23,642 nucleotides of DNA, taken from contig VAXK01000204.1 in assembly GCA_005885565.1 (NCBI GenBank), positions 1 to 23,642 on the forward strand. Direction: 5' to 3'. The notes below the pieces were generated by a model, which was not told the origin of the DNA, did no database searches, and worked only from the letters and a program-made list of their open reading frames with translations. Positions 8,054 to 15,160 of this stretch are shown here, piece after piece. Origin of the DNA: Actinomycetota bacterium (lineage in GTDB: Bacteria > Actinomycetota > Thermoleophilia > Gaiellales > Gaiellaceae). Within the stretch, counting starts at the first letter, position 1, and the number at the start of each line of letters is the position of its first letter. Position numbers and translations under genes: made by a program.

Positions 8054-9406
8054 ATGGCGACGATCGAGACGAATGCCGAGCTCGGGCAGCAGATCGTCGA
8101 GGACGCGAAGCGCTACGTCCTCCATTCGTGGTCGGTGCAGGACGCGCTCCAGCCGATCCCGGTCGCAGGCGGCGAGGGCTGCTGGTTCTGGGACTACGAC
8201 GGCAAGCGCTACCTCGACTTCGCCTCGCAGCTCGTCAACGTCTCGATCGGCCACCAGCACCCGAAGGTGATCGCGGCGATCAAGGAGCAGGCCGAGAAGC
8301 TCTGCACGATCGGCCCGCCGATGGCGACGGAGCGGCGCTCGGAGCTCGCGCGCCTGCTCGCGGAGGTCACGCCCGGGAACCTGGCGATGTCGTTCTTCAC
8401 GAACGGCGGCGCGGAGGCGAACGAGAACGCGATCAAGCTCGCCCGTTGGTACACGGGCCGGCACAAGGTCGTCGCGCGCTACCGCTCCTACCACGGCGCC
8501 ACCGCGGGCGCGATCACGGCGACGGGTGACCCGCGGCGCTGGTACACGGAGCCTGGGCTCCCCGGGATCGTGCGGATGCTCGACCCGTACACGTACCGCT
8601 GCCCCGCCGGCCACCCCGACCCGTGCCCCGTCTGCACGGGCGCGCCGCACCTCGAGGAGATCCTCCAGTACGAAGGCCCGCAGAACGTCGCCGCGGTGAT
8701 CCTCGAGACCGTCACGGGCACGAACGGCGTCATCCCGCCACCCGACGGGTACCTGCAAGCGATCCGCGAAGTCTGCGACCGGCACGGCATCCTGCTGATC
8801 TGCGACGAGGTGATGGCCGGCTTCGGCCGCACCGGCCGCTGGTTCGCGTGCGAGAACTGGGACGTCGTCCCCGACATCCTCTGCGTCGCGAAGGGGATCA
8901 ACTCCGGGTACGTGCCGCTCGGGGCGATGATCGTCTCCGAGCCGATCGCCGAGTGGGTGCGCGACAAGTACTTCGCCGGCGGGCTCACCTACAGCGGCCA
9001 TCCGCTCGCGTGCGCCTCGGCGGTCGCGTCGATCGAGGCCTTCCGTGAGGAGGGCATCGTGGAGAACGCGGCCGCGATGGGCGACGTCTTCCGCGAGGAG
9101 CTCGGCCGCCTGGCCGAGCGGCACCCGTCGATCGGCGACGTGCGCGGCCTCGGCTGCTTCTGGGCGCTCGAGCTCGTCCGTGACCGCGGCACGCGCGAGC
9201 CGCTCGTGCCCTTCAACGCCACCGGCGAGGACTTCGCGCCGGTCGCGCGCCTCTCGAAGGCGGCGCTCGAGCGCGGCCTCTACCTCATGACGCACTGGAA
9301 CGTGGTCATGATCTGCCCGCCGCTCGTCGTTACGCGCGAGGAGATCGAAGAGGGCGTCGCCGTCCTCGACGACGCGCTTGCACTTGCCGACGAGCTTGCG
9401 GCGTAG
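8054..9406 (+). CDS. Class III (omega-amino acid) aminotransferase
   Basis: A 450-residue fold-type I PLP enzyme. The Schiff-base lysine is K280 (CVAKGINSGYVPLGAM) and the pyridine-nitrogen aspartate is D251 (ICDEVMAGFGRTG); FFTNGGAEANENAIKLAR and SYHGAT bind the phosphate. The N-terminal HSWSVQDALQPIPVAGGEG and ASQLVNVSIGHQHP resemble transaminases that use pyruvate with taurine, beta-alanine or other omega-amino acids. With mmsA close by on the other strand, beta-alanine to malonate semialdehyde to acetyl-CoA is the most economical reading, but the taurine or GABA substrate is not excluded. An unusual four-Cys stretch (YRCPAGHPDPCPVC, ~residues 180-193) might bind a metal. Start by the ATG at 8054. 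Confidence 0.9.
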   Translation: MATIETNAELGQQIVEDAKRYVLHSWSVQDALQPIPVAGGEGCWFWDYDGKRYLDFASQLVNVSIGHQHPKVIAAIKEQAEKLCTIGPPMATERRSELARLLAEVTPGNLAMSFFTNGGAEANENAIKLARWYTGRHKVVARYRSYHGATAGAITATGDPRRWYTEPGLPGIVRMLDPYTYRCPAGHPDPCPVCTGAPHLEEILQYEGPQNVAAVILETVTGTNGVIPPPDGYLQAIREVCDRHGILLICDEVMAGFGRTGRWFACENWDVVPDILCVAKGINSGYVPLGAMIVSEPIAEWVRDKYFAGGLTYSGHPLACASAVASIEAFREEGIVENAAAMGDVFREELGRLAERHPSIGDVRGLGCFWALELVRDRGTREPLVPFNATGEDFAPVARLSKAALERGLYLMTHWNVVMICPPLVVTREEIEEGVAVLDDALALADELAA

Positions 9407-9424
9407 GCCGCGCGCACGCATACT
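9396..9424 (+). promoter_or_regulatory. Candidate promoter for the leader ORF and rsgA
   Basis: TTGCGG at 9396-9401, then 17 bp, then CATACT at 9419-9424: a spaced -35/-10 pair with 3/6 and 4/6 matches to the housekeeping consensus. A start near 9431 would give a ~30-nt leader ending at the strong SD of the small ORF. The -35 lies in the last codons of the aminotransferase gene. Confidence 0.35.
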
Positions 9425-9461
9425 GCTCGGGTCTAGTGGTCGACGGAAGGAGGGACGTCTC

Positions 9462-9503
9462 ATGACAGAGCTGTCGCGCGCCCTCTTCCGCAACCGCCGC
9501 TAG
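9462..9503 (+). CDS. Putative 13-residue leader peptide upstream of rsgA
   Basis: ATG at 9462 opens a 13-codon frame, MTELSRALFRNRR, ending in TAG at 9501. AAGGAGGG at 9447-9454 stands 7 nt before it and is the strongest Shine-Dalgarno-like site in the neighbourhood, in a window where many genes have none. A 20-bp perfect palindrome begins 13 nt after its stop, and rsgA starts 64 nt after it. The peptide is basic (Arg-rich at the end). It may be a regulatory leader or a real microprotein; I do not recognise it, and without homologues it remains a candidate. Confidence 0.4.
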   Translation: MTELSRALFRNRR

Positions 9504-9516
9504 CGCCTCGTACCTC

Positions 9517-9536
9517 GAGCCGCCGCGCGGCGGCTC
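9517..9536 (+). repeat. Perfect 20-bp palindrome (hairpin) between leader ORF and rsgA
   Basis: GAGCCGCCGCGCGGCGGCTC reads the same on both strands. In RNA it would form a very stable GC stem (8 bp with a GCGC loop). It is not followed by a T-run, so it is not a standard intrinsic terminator. It lies 18 nt upstream of the rsgA Shine-Dalgarno (9555-9559). Confidence 0.65.
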
Positions 9537-9567
9537 CTCGTCACACCGAGCTACGGAGGTATCCACC

Positions 9568-10620
9568 TTGAACCTGTACGACCTGGGCTGGTCGGACCAG
9601 CTCGAATCGGAGTTCGAACCGCACGCGGCGGCCGGCCTCGTCCCCGCGCGCGTCGCCGTGGAGCATCGCGGCGCGTACGACGTCTACACCGGAGGCGGAG
9701 AGCAGCGTGCGGAGATCGCCCCGAAGCTCCGCGCGAGCGCGTCGCGACGCGCCGACTTCCCCGCCGTCGGCGACTGGGTCGCGCTGCGCGACGGCATGAT
9801 CCAAGCCGTCCTCCCGCGGCGGACGAAGTTCTCGCGCAAGGTCGCGTGGGCCGAGACCGACGAGCAGGTCGTCGCCGCGAACGTCGACGTCGTCTTCCTC
9901 GTCACCGCGTTCGGGCACGACTTCAACCCGCGCCGCCTGGAGCGCTATCTCGTCATGGCCTGGGAGAGCGGCGCCGAGCCGGCGGTCGTGCTGACGAAGA
10001 GCGACCTCGCCGACGACGTCGACGGGCCGGTGCTCGAGGCCGAGGCCGTCGCCTTCGGCGTCCCGATCCACGTCGTAAGCGCGGTCACCGGTGAGGGGCT
10101 CGACGGGTTGCGCACCCATCTGGGTCGCGGGCGCACCGCCGCGCTGCTCGGGTCGTCGGGAGTCGGGAAGTCGACGCTCGTGAACCGGCTCGCTGCGCAG
10201 GAGCTGCTCGCGACGGCCGAGATCCGGTCGGACGGGCGCGGCCGGCACACGACGACGCACCGCGAGCTCGTGCTGCTCCCGGGCGGCGGGCTCGCGCTCG
10301 ACACGCCGGGGATGCGCGAGCTCCAGCTGTGGGAGTCGGCGGACGGCCTCGGCGAGGCGTTCACGGACGTCGAGGCGCTGGCCGCGCGGTGCCGCTTCTC
10401 GGACTGCGCGCATCGCCGCGAGCCTGGCTGCGCGGTGCGCGACGCGATCCGGCGGGGCGAGCTTCCGGCCGAGCGCTACGCGAGCTACGAGAAGCTGAAG
10501 CGGGAGCTCCACCGGCTCGAGATCAGGCTCGACAAGCGCGCGCGGGCGGACGAGGCCCGGCGGCGGCGCGTGTTCTACCGGGAGGTCCGCGCCCGAACGA
10601 AGACGAGCCGCAAGCGCTGA
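9568..10620 (+). CDS. rsgA: Ribosome small-subunit-dependent GTPase RsgA
   Basis: A 350-residue circularly permuted GTPase that helps late 30S maturation. There is an OB-like N-terminal domain (VGDWVAL, ~residues 67-73), then the permuted G motifs: G4 TKSD 143-146, G5 SAVTGEG near 171, G1 GSSGVGKST 195-203, G2 in the RHTTTHRE region, and G3 DTPG 245-248. The C-terminal zinc site is C275, C280, H282 and C288 (CRFSDCAHRREPGC), followed by a basic helical tail. The start is TTG at 9568, supported by GGAGG at 9555-9559 with 8-nt spacing. All family residues are present. The 5' region holds a possible leader ORF and a strong hairpin, so expression may be controlled there. Confidence 0.96.
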   Translation: MNLYDLGWSDQLESEFEPHAAAGLVPARVAVEHRGAYDVYTGGGEQRAEIAPKLRASASRRADFPAVGDWVALRDGMIQAVLPRRTKFSRKVAWAETDEQVVAANVDVVFLVTAFGHDFNPRRLERYLVMAWESGAEPAVVLTKSDLADDVDGPVLEAEAVAFGVPIHVVSAVTGEGLDGLRTHLGRGRTAALLGSSGVGKSTLVNRLAAQELLATAEIRSDGRGRHTTTHRELVLLPGGGLALDTPGMRELQLWESADGLGEAFTDVEALAARCRFSDCAHRREPGCAVRDAIRRGELPAERYASYEKLKRELHRLEIRLDKRARADEARRRRVFYREVRARTKTSRKR

Positions 10621-10659
10621 CCGACCCTCAGCGGCGGGTCTCGGCACAAATCGATCTTG

Positions 10660-10672
10660 CAACAGTCTGTTG
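10660..10672 (+). promoter_or_regulatory. 13-bp palindrome upstream of the exported propeller gene
   Basis: CAACAG-T-CTGTTG is a perfect inverted repeat, 33 bp before the GTG at 10706. It is AT-richer than its surroundings and sits in the 85-bp gap after rsgA, as an operator would. The binding protein is unknown. Confidence 0.4.
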
Positions 10673-10705
10673 GACCTTCGCGCCCGCTCTCGTCGTAGTC
10701 GTCGG

Positions 10706-11662
10706 GTGAGCACTCGCCTCGCGTTGCTCGTGCTCGTCGTCGCGGTCGCACTCCCCGGCGGTGCGGCGCGCGGCGGCGGAAGCCCGGTCGCGCTCGTCAC
10801 CGCCGAGACGCAGAACCAGCTGCTCGCCGTCGAGCTTCCGAGCGGCCACGTGCTGCGCCGCCTCCCGATGCCGGCCGACCCCGAGAACGTCGCCGTCGTC
10901 GGAACCACGAGGGCCGTCGTCGTCAGCCCGCGGGCGGGTGCCGTGACGATCGTCTCCACGCCCTCGCTGCGGATCGTGCGCGTCCTGCGCGGCTTCGTGA
11001 GCCCGCACATCGTCACGGCGACGGCGGACTTTCGAGGCGCCTACGTCACCGACGACGGCAGCGGCCGGCTCGACGTCATCCGGCTCTCGGGGCGACCACG
11101 CGTCGTCCGGAGCGTCTTCGTGGGCGCCGGCGCGCACCACATGGGCCTCAGCCCGTCCGGCAACGAGCTGTGGATCGCGCTCGGCGAGAGCGCGCGGACG
11201 ATCGTCGTCCTCGACGTCTCCGATCCGTGGCGCCCGAAGGTCGTCGGCCGCTTCGACCCGGGCTTCGCCGCCCACGACCTCGCGTTCTCGAGCGACTGGC
11301 GCGTGTGGGTGACCGCCGCCGATCGCCGCTCGGTCACGATCTTCGACTCCCGGACGCGACGGCCCGTCGCGCGCGTCGCGGCCGGCGCGCCGCCGCAGCA
11401 CGTCGCGTTCGGCCCCATCCGCGAGGCGTTCGTCACGAGCGGCTACGGCAGCTCGCTCGAGATCGTCGACCGTTCGAGCGGCCGCATCCGGCGCACGGTG
11501 CACGTCCCGTACGGGAGCTTCAACGTCGCCACCTTCGGCAGCTTCGTCGTCACGTCGTCGCTGCTGCGGGGGACGGTGACGGAGCTCACCGACGAAGGGC
11601 GCGTCTGGATGAAGCGGCGCGTCGCGCCGGCGGCGCGAAGCGTGGCTGTAGCGACGTTCTAG
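10706..11662 (+). CDS. Exported YncE-like beta-propeller protein
   Basis: A 318-residue protein. From the GTG at 10706 it begins with a clean signal peptide (STRLALLVLVVAVALPGGAARG). The mature part is made of repeated ~40-residue units of the form 'value - strand - DGSGRLDVIRLS - strand', such as AYVTDDGSGRLDVIRL, MGLSPSGNELWIALGES, RTIVVLDVSDPWRPKVV and VTIFDSRTRRPVARVAAG. These fit a seven-bladed YncE/lactonase-type propeller. No catalytic residues are recognised. An earlier TTG (10670) would add 12 Arg-rich residues before the signal peptide and is less likely. The TAG overlaps the TAG of the convergent cNMP-binding gene in a shared CTAG. Confidence 0.78.
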   Translation: MSTRLALLVLVVAVALPGGAARGGGSPVALVTAETQNQLLAVELPSGHVLRRLPMPADPENVAVVGTTRAVVVSPRAGAVTIVSTPSLRIVRVLRGFVSPHIVTATADFRGAYVTDDGSGRLDVIRLSGRPRVVRSVFVGAGAHHMGLSPSGNELWIALGESARTIVVLDVSDPWRPKVVGRFDPGFAAHDLAFSSDWRVWVTAADRRSVTIFDSRTRRPVARVAAGAPPQHVAFGPIREAFVTSGYGSSLEIVDRSSGRIRRTVHVPYGSFNVATFGSFVVTSSLLRGTVTELTDEGRVWMKRRVAPAARSVAVATF

Positions 11663-12084
11663 CCCGCGGCGGCGGCGCGAGCTTCGGCCGCGTGGAGCTG
11701 CTTCGCCATCGCCTGGAGCATCTTCCAGGAGAGCTGCGCGTTCCCCTCGACGAGCGGGCGGAAGTCCCACATCGTCATCCCCCACGCCTTCACCGGGGTC
11801 TCAGCCGTGATCGTCGCAGTGCGTGCGCCCTCGGTGATGAGCGCGATCTCGCCGAAGTAGTCGCCCGGCCCGAGCCGGGACCGCTCCTCGTCGTGCACGG
11901 TGACGCGGGCCTCGCCGTCCTCGATGACGAAGAAGCCGACCCCGCCGCGCCCCTCGACGGTGAGGCTCTCCCCCGCTCCGAAGTTCCGCTCCTTCATCGA
12001 GCCCGCGATCTGCTCGACTTCCTTCCGGCCGAGGTCGGAGAAGAGCGGTACGCGCTGGATGAGGTCGACGGGGGCTCCGGCCAC
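11659..12084 (-). CDS. Stand-alone cyclic nucleotide-binding domain protein
   Basis: A 141-residue protein consisting almost only of a Crp/Fnr-type cNMP-binding beta-roll: LIQRVPLFSDLGRKEVEQIA, GESLTVEGRGGVGFFVIEDGEARVTV, then the phosphate-binding cassette GDYFGEIALITEGARTATITA, with the Glu and Arg expected of a cAMP/cGMP site, and a C-terminal helix (QLSWKMLQAMAKQLHAAEARAAA). There is no DNA-binding helix-turn-helix, so it is not a Crp regulator. Such single-domain proteins are known in Actinobacteria but not understood; it may act on a protein partner. The start is GTG at 12084 (AGAPVDLIQ...); the longer open frame upstream is antisense to the MBL gene. It is divergent from that gene by 72 bp. 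Confidence 0.85.
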   Translation of the reverse strand: MAGAPVDLIQRVPLFSDLGRKEVEQIAGSMKERNFGAGESLTVEGRGGVGFFVIEDGEARVTVHDEERSRLGPGDYFGEIALITEGARTATITAETPVKAWGMTMWDFRPLVEGNAQLSWKMLQAMAKQLHAAEARAAAAG

Positions 12085-12156
12085 GGCGCATTTATGCCAG
12101 ATGCGGGCCTCGGATGGAAGCGCGTACGAAATGCGCGCGTAGGAGAAGATGTAGCA

Positions 12157-12879
12157 GTGAGGTTGACCATCGTCGGCTGTTCGCCCGCCTGGCCCAACCC
12201 GGGCGGGGCGCAGTCGGGGTACCTCGTCGAGGGCCGCGGGCGGCTGCTCCTCGACTGTGGGCCCGGCGTCCTCGCCCGCCTGCGCGAGCGCGAGGCCTGG
12301 CCGCAGATGGACGCGATCGCGATCACGCACTTCCACCTCGACCACTGGGGCGACATCGTCCCCTGGGTCTGGGGGTCGATGTTCCGCTTCGACGGCGACC
12401 GACCGCGGCCGCAGCTCTGGCTGCCGCCGAAGGGGCGCGCGCTGCTCGAGCGCTTCGAGTCCACCCTCGGCAGCCCGAAGATGTTCGAGCACACCTTCGA
12501 GCTCCACGAGTACGAGGAGCGCACGACCTTCTCGGCCGCGGGCCTCGACGTCACGGCGATCCGCGTGCCGCACTACCGAATCGAGACGTACGGGTTTCGC
12601 GTCTCCGACGGCTCGACCACGATCGCGTACTCCGGCGACAGCGGCCCCTCCGAGCACCTCGTCGACCTGGCCCGCGACGCCGACCTCTTCCTCTGCGAGG
12701 CGACGCTCGAGCGCGGCGTGCTGGACGGCGAGCCGCGTGGCCACCTGAGCGTCGAGGAGGCGATCGAGGCGTTCGAGGCCTCCGGGGCGAAGCGGCTCCT
12801 CGTCACGCACCGTCCCGACGAGCTCCCGCTCGACGACGGGCTCGAGCGCGCCTACGACGGGCTCGAGCTCGAGGTCTAG
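12157..12879 (+). CDS. MBL-fold hydrolase (RNase Z/ElaC-like)
   Basis: A 240-residue metallo-beta-lactamase-fold protein. It has the HxHxDH zinc signature (ITHFHLDHWGD), the AYSGDSG aspartate block, RGHLS, and a closing LLVTH. The N-terminal MRLTIVGCSPAWPNPGGAQSGYLVEG is typical of the RNase Z/arylsulfatase-like MBL group; the long flexible exosite arm of tRNase Z is not seen, so the substrate is open (phosphodiester or sulfate ester are options). The start is GTG at 12157, with AGGAG at 12141-12145 (11-nt spacing). The frame is open far upstream, but that part is antisense to the cNMP gene. The shared 72-bp divergent region could link the two genes in regulation. Confidence 0.88.
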   Translation: MRLTIVGCSPAWPNPGGAQSGYLVEGRGRLLLDCGPGVLARLREREAWPQMDAIAITHFHLDHWGDIVPWVWGSMFRFDGDRPRPQLWLPPKGRALLERFESTLGSPKMFEHTFELHEYEERTTFSAAGLDVTAIRVPHYRIETYGFRVSDGSTTIAYSGDSGPSEHLVDLARDADLFLCEATLERGVLDGEPRGHLSVEEAIEAFEASGAKRLLVTHRPDELPLDDGLERAYDGLELEV

Positions 12880-12900
12880 CACCTGGCCCGAGCCGACAAG

Positions 12901-12944
12901 TCCCCGCGAGCCAAGTCCCGGTGGCAGCCACCGTCGCGGAAGTG
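12901..12944 (+). repeat. Dispersed palindromic repeat, copy 1
   Basis: The core GGTGGCAGCCACC at 12920-12932 (6-bp arms around A) sits inside an outer pair CCGCGA/TCGCGG. It is followed by CGGAAG, as in copy 2. It lies in the 152-bp gap between the convergent MBL and SGNH genes, which otherwise holds no recognisable gene. Confidence 0.6.
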
Positions 12945-13010
12945 AGACGAGAATGGAACGAAGACGGACCTCCCGCCGCGGAAGCCGTTTCGCCACACCG
13001 CCCCTTCGGC

Positions 13011-13041
13011 CGTGTCCGGTGGCAGCCACCGTCACGGAAGG
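13011..13041 (+). repeat. Dispersed palindromic repeat, copy 2
   Basis: The core GGTGGCAGCCACC at 13018-13030 with outer arms CCGTG/CACGG, 98 bp from copy 1 in the same orientation and with the same 3' flank (GTC-purine-CGGAAG). The outer arm runs into the last codons of the SGNH gene, so it may also end that gene's transcript, though no T-run is present. Confidence 0.6.
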
Positions 13042-13634
13042 CGGAACGCGAGCTCGCCGAGACGGCGGTAGCCCTCGACGGACGGATGGTCGCCGTCGTC
13101 CGTCCACTCGGCGCGCATCCGGCCCGGCCGCGCCGGATCCTCGAGCGTGTCGTGAAACGGAAGCACCGGCACGCCCTCCTCCCGGCCGATCGCCTCGACC
13201 AGCTCGTTCAGCCGCCGGATCGCCGGCTCGCGCGTCGGCCAGCCGTTGTTCCACGGCAGGACGTCCGCGAGGGCGACGCCCAGTCCGAGCGCGAGCCCGC
13301 GGCGCACCATCCGCCGTAGCGCCGCCGCCGCGGCCTCGACCGGCCGGCCCTGGGCGACGTCGTTGATCCCGCCTTGGACGACCAGGGCATCCACGCTCAC
13401 CACGCAGGCCGTCAGCCGCCGCTCGATCTCCTCGGCCCGCTCACCGTAGACGCCGCAGTTACGGATCTCGAGGCTCGGGGCGGCACGCGCCGCCCACCAC
13501 TCCCACTGGCTCCGCTCGTCGAGCGCCGCGCCGATCGCGCGCCGCACCTCCGGATCCGGGTCCCAGAGCGGCGAGCCGGCCGTGATCGAGTCGCCGAGCG
13601 CCGCCACGCGAGCCATCGGAGCCAGGTCTATCAT
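13032..13634 (-). CDS. SGNH/GDSL-family hydrolase
   Basis: A 200-residue cytosolic SGNH esterase/lipase-like hydrolase. All four blocks are visible: GDSITAG (nucleophile Ser, block I), NCGVYGERAEEI (Gly, block II), VQGGINDVAQG (Asn, block III) and DGDHPSVEGYRRLGE (Asp and His, block V). There is no signal peptide, so it likely acts inside the cell on a small ester or acyl compound (TAP/TesA-like or acetylesterase activity are possible). The start is taken as ATG 13634; an internal ATG at 13616 (MARVAALGDSITAG) is equally plausible because neither has a Shine-Dalgarno. It is divergent from the histidine kinase, with only 17 bp between starts. A palindromic repeat lies at its 3' end. Confidence 0.9.
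   Translation of the reverse strand: MIDLAPMARVAALGDSITAGSPLWDPDPEVRRAIGAALDERSQWEWWAARAAPSLEIRNCGVYGERAEEIERRLTACVVSVDALVVQGGINDVAQGRPVEAAAAALRRMVRRGLALGLGVALADVLPWNNGWPTREPAIRRLNELVEAIGREEGVPVLPFHDTLEDPARPGRMRAEWTDDGDHPSVEGYRRLGELAFRLP
13629..13634 (+). promoter_or_regulatory. Candidate -10 box for the kinase operon
   Basis: TATCAT (5/6 match to TATAAT) lies 17 nt before the GTG at 13652, and a weak GGGGA at 13643-13647 could serve as ribosome site. It overlaps the first codon of the divergent SGNH gene. No -35 is recognised. Confidence 0.35.
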
Positions 13635-13651
13635 CGGCCGTCGGGGACGAC

Positions 13652-15160
13652 GTGACCGACGCGCACAACCTCGAGACGACGCTCAGCGAGCTCCGGACGC
13701 TCCGAGACGAACGCCGCCGGTACGCCGAGCTCTTCGACGTCGCGCCCGACTCCCTCTTCGTCACGGATTACGACGGCCGAATCGTCGAGGCGAACTCCGC
13801 GGCGGTACGGATGCTCGAGGTGCCCCCGCGGCTCGTCGAGGGACAGATGCTGGCCGAGTTCCTCCCGGCGCAGGCGCAGGAGGCCTTTGCGAAGGCGCTC
13901 GGCGCGCTCGCCCGCGGCGAGCCCGTCGTCGAGCGCGACCTGCCGCTGCGACGCGGAGACGGCGACGACAGGATCGTGCAGGCACGCGTGGTCACGGTCG
14001 GCGACGGAGAGGTGCGCTGGGCGCTTCGGGACGTGACGGAGCAGCGCGCGACGGAGGTCGAGCTTCGGGAGGCGAACGTCCGGCTCGAGACCCGCGTGGT
14101 CGAGCGAACCGTCGAGCTCGATCGTCAACGCGCGCTTCTCCAGGCAGTGCTCGAGCAGAACCCGCTCGGGATCGCGATCGTGGACGAGGCCGCCGAGGTC
14201 GTCCTCGCGAACGCGGAGGCGAAGCGAATACTCGGCATCGAGGCCGCGCCCGCCACGGCCGAGGGATACAGGAGCGACGGAACGCCGTACGCCGACGACG
14301 AATGGCCGGTGATGCGCTCGCTCCGCGCCGGCGACGTCGTGATCGGCGAGCGTGCACGGATCGTGCGCCCGGACGGCGAGAAGGCCGTGGTGGAGATCAA
14401 CAGCGGGCCGATCCGCGACGCCGACGGCCGCATCCTCGCCGCGGTGTCGGTCTTTCGCGACGTGACCGTCGAGGAGCAGCGGGACCAGGCCGAGCGCGAG
14501 TTCGTGTCGAACGCGGCGCACGAGCTGCGGACACCGCTCGCCGCGATCGTCGGCGCCGTCGAGGTCCTCCAGTCGGGAGCGAAGGACGACCCGGTCGAGC
14601 GAGAGCGATTCCTGTCGCACCTCGAGCGGCAGTGCCGTCGGCTCGAGCGCCTGACGAACGCGCTCCTCACCCTCGCGCGCGTCCAGACCCGCGCCGAGGC
14701 GCCGCGGCTCGAGATCGTGGAGCTCTGCCCGCTGTTCGAGGAGATCGCGCAGTCCCTCCACCCGGCCGCGCGTGTCTCCGTCCAGGTCGACTGCCCGGAG
14801 GAGATCGCCGTCTTCGCCAACCGGCCGCTGATCGAGGAAGCCCTCCTCAACCTCGCCGCCAACGCGGTCAAGTACACGCTGCGCGGCAAGGTCACCCTCG
14901 CCGCGACCGAGCCCGAGCCGGGTTTCGTCGAGGTCGAGGTCCGGGACACCGGACGCGGAATGACGGCCGCCGACCGCAAGCGGGCGTTCGAGCGCTTCTA
15001 CCGCGGGGACGACGACACCGAGGGCGGCTTCGGCCTCGGGCTCGCGATCGTCGCCGCCGCCGCCGAGGCGATGGGCGCGCCGGTCGAGATCGACTCCGCT
15101 CCGCGTCGAGGGACGACGGTTCGCCTGCGGCTGCGCGCAGCGAAGGTGCTCGCCGCATGA
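13652..15160 (+). CDS. Soluble PAS-PAS sensor histidine kinase
   Basis: A 502-residue kinase without membrane segments, so it senses a cytosolic signal. Domain order: a short coiled coil (~1-22), PAS 1 (YAELFDVAPDSLFVTDYDGRI, ~24-130), a helical linker (ELREANVRLETRVVERTVELDRQ), PAS 2 (LLQAVLEQNPLGIAIVDEAAEVVLANAEAKRILG, ~160-275), HisKA with the phospho-acceptor H290 (FVSNAAHELRTPLAAI), and HATPase_c with N box (LLNLAANAVKYT), G1 (DTGRGM), F box (FERFYRG) and G2 (GFGLGLAI). No Cys or His pattern for haem is obvious in the PAS domains, so the ligand is unknown. The start is GTG at 13652. The stop overlaps the regulator's start as ATGA, so the two form a two-component pair. Confidence 0.95.
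   Translation: MTDAHNLETTLSELRTLRDERRRYAELFDVAPDSLFVTDYDGRIVEANSAAVRMLEVPPRLVEGQMLAEFLPAQAQEAFAKALGALARGEPVVERDLPLRRGDGDDRIVQARVVTVGDGEVRWALRDVTEQRATEVELREANVRLETRVVERTVELDRQRALLQAVLEQNPLGIAIVDEAAEVVLANAEAKRILGIEAAPATAEGYRSDGTPYADDEWPVMRSLRAGDVVIGERARIVRPDGEKAVVEINSGPIRDADGRILAAVSVFRDVTVEEQRDQAEREFVSNAAHELRTPLAAIVGAVEVLQSGAKDDPVERERFLSHLERQCRRLERLTNALLTLARVQTRAEAPRLEIVELCPLFEEIAQSLHPAARVSVQVDCPEEIAVFANRPLIEEALLNLAANAVKYTLRGKVTLAATEPEPGFVEVEVRDTGRGMTAADRKRAFERFYRGDDDTEGGFGLGLAIVAAAAEAMGAPVEIDSAPRRGTTVRLRLRAAKVLAA

Noticed and set aside
9517..9536. Intrinsic terminator for the aminotransferase gene
   Set aside because: The stem is strong, but no T-run follows and a ribosome site for rsgA comes 18 nt later; listed as a palindrome of unknown role instead.
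12087..13254. A long minus-strand extension of the cNMP-binding gene
   Set aside because: It is antisense to the MBL hydrolase, which has intact zinc motifs; GTG at 12084 gives the full cNMP domain.
13582..15154. The plus-strand frame open upstream of and joined to the response regulator
   Set aside because: Before 15157 it is an out-of-frame shadow of the histidine kinase (Arg-rich, no domain); the regulator starts at the ATGA overlap.
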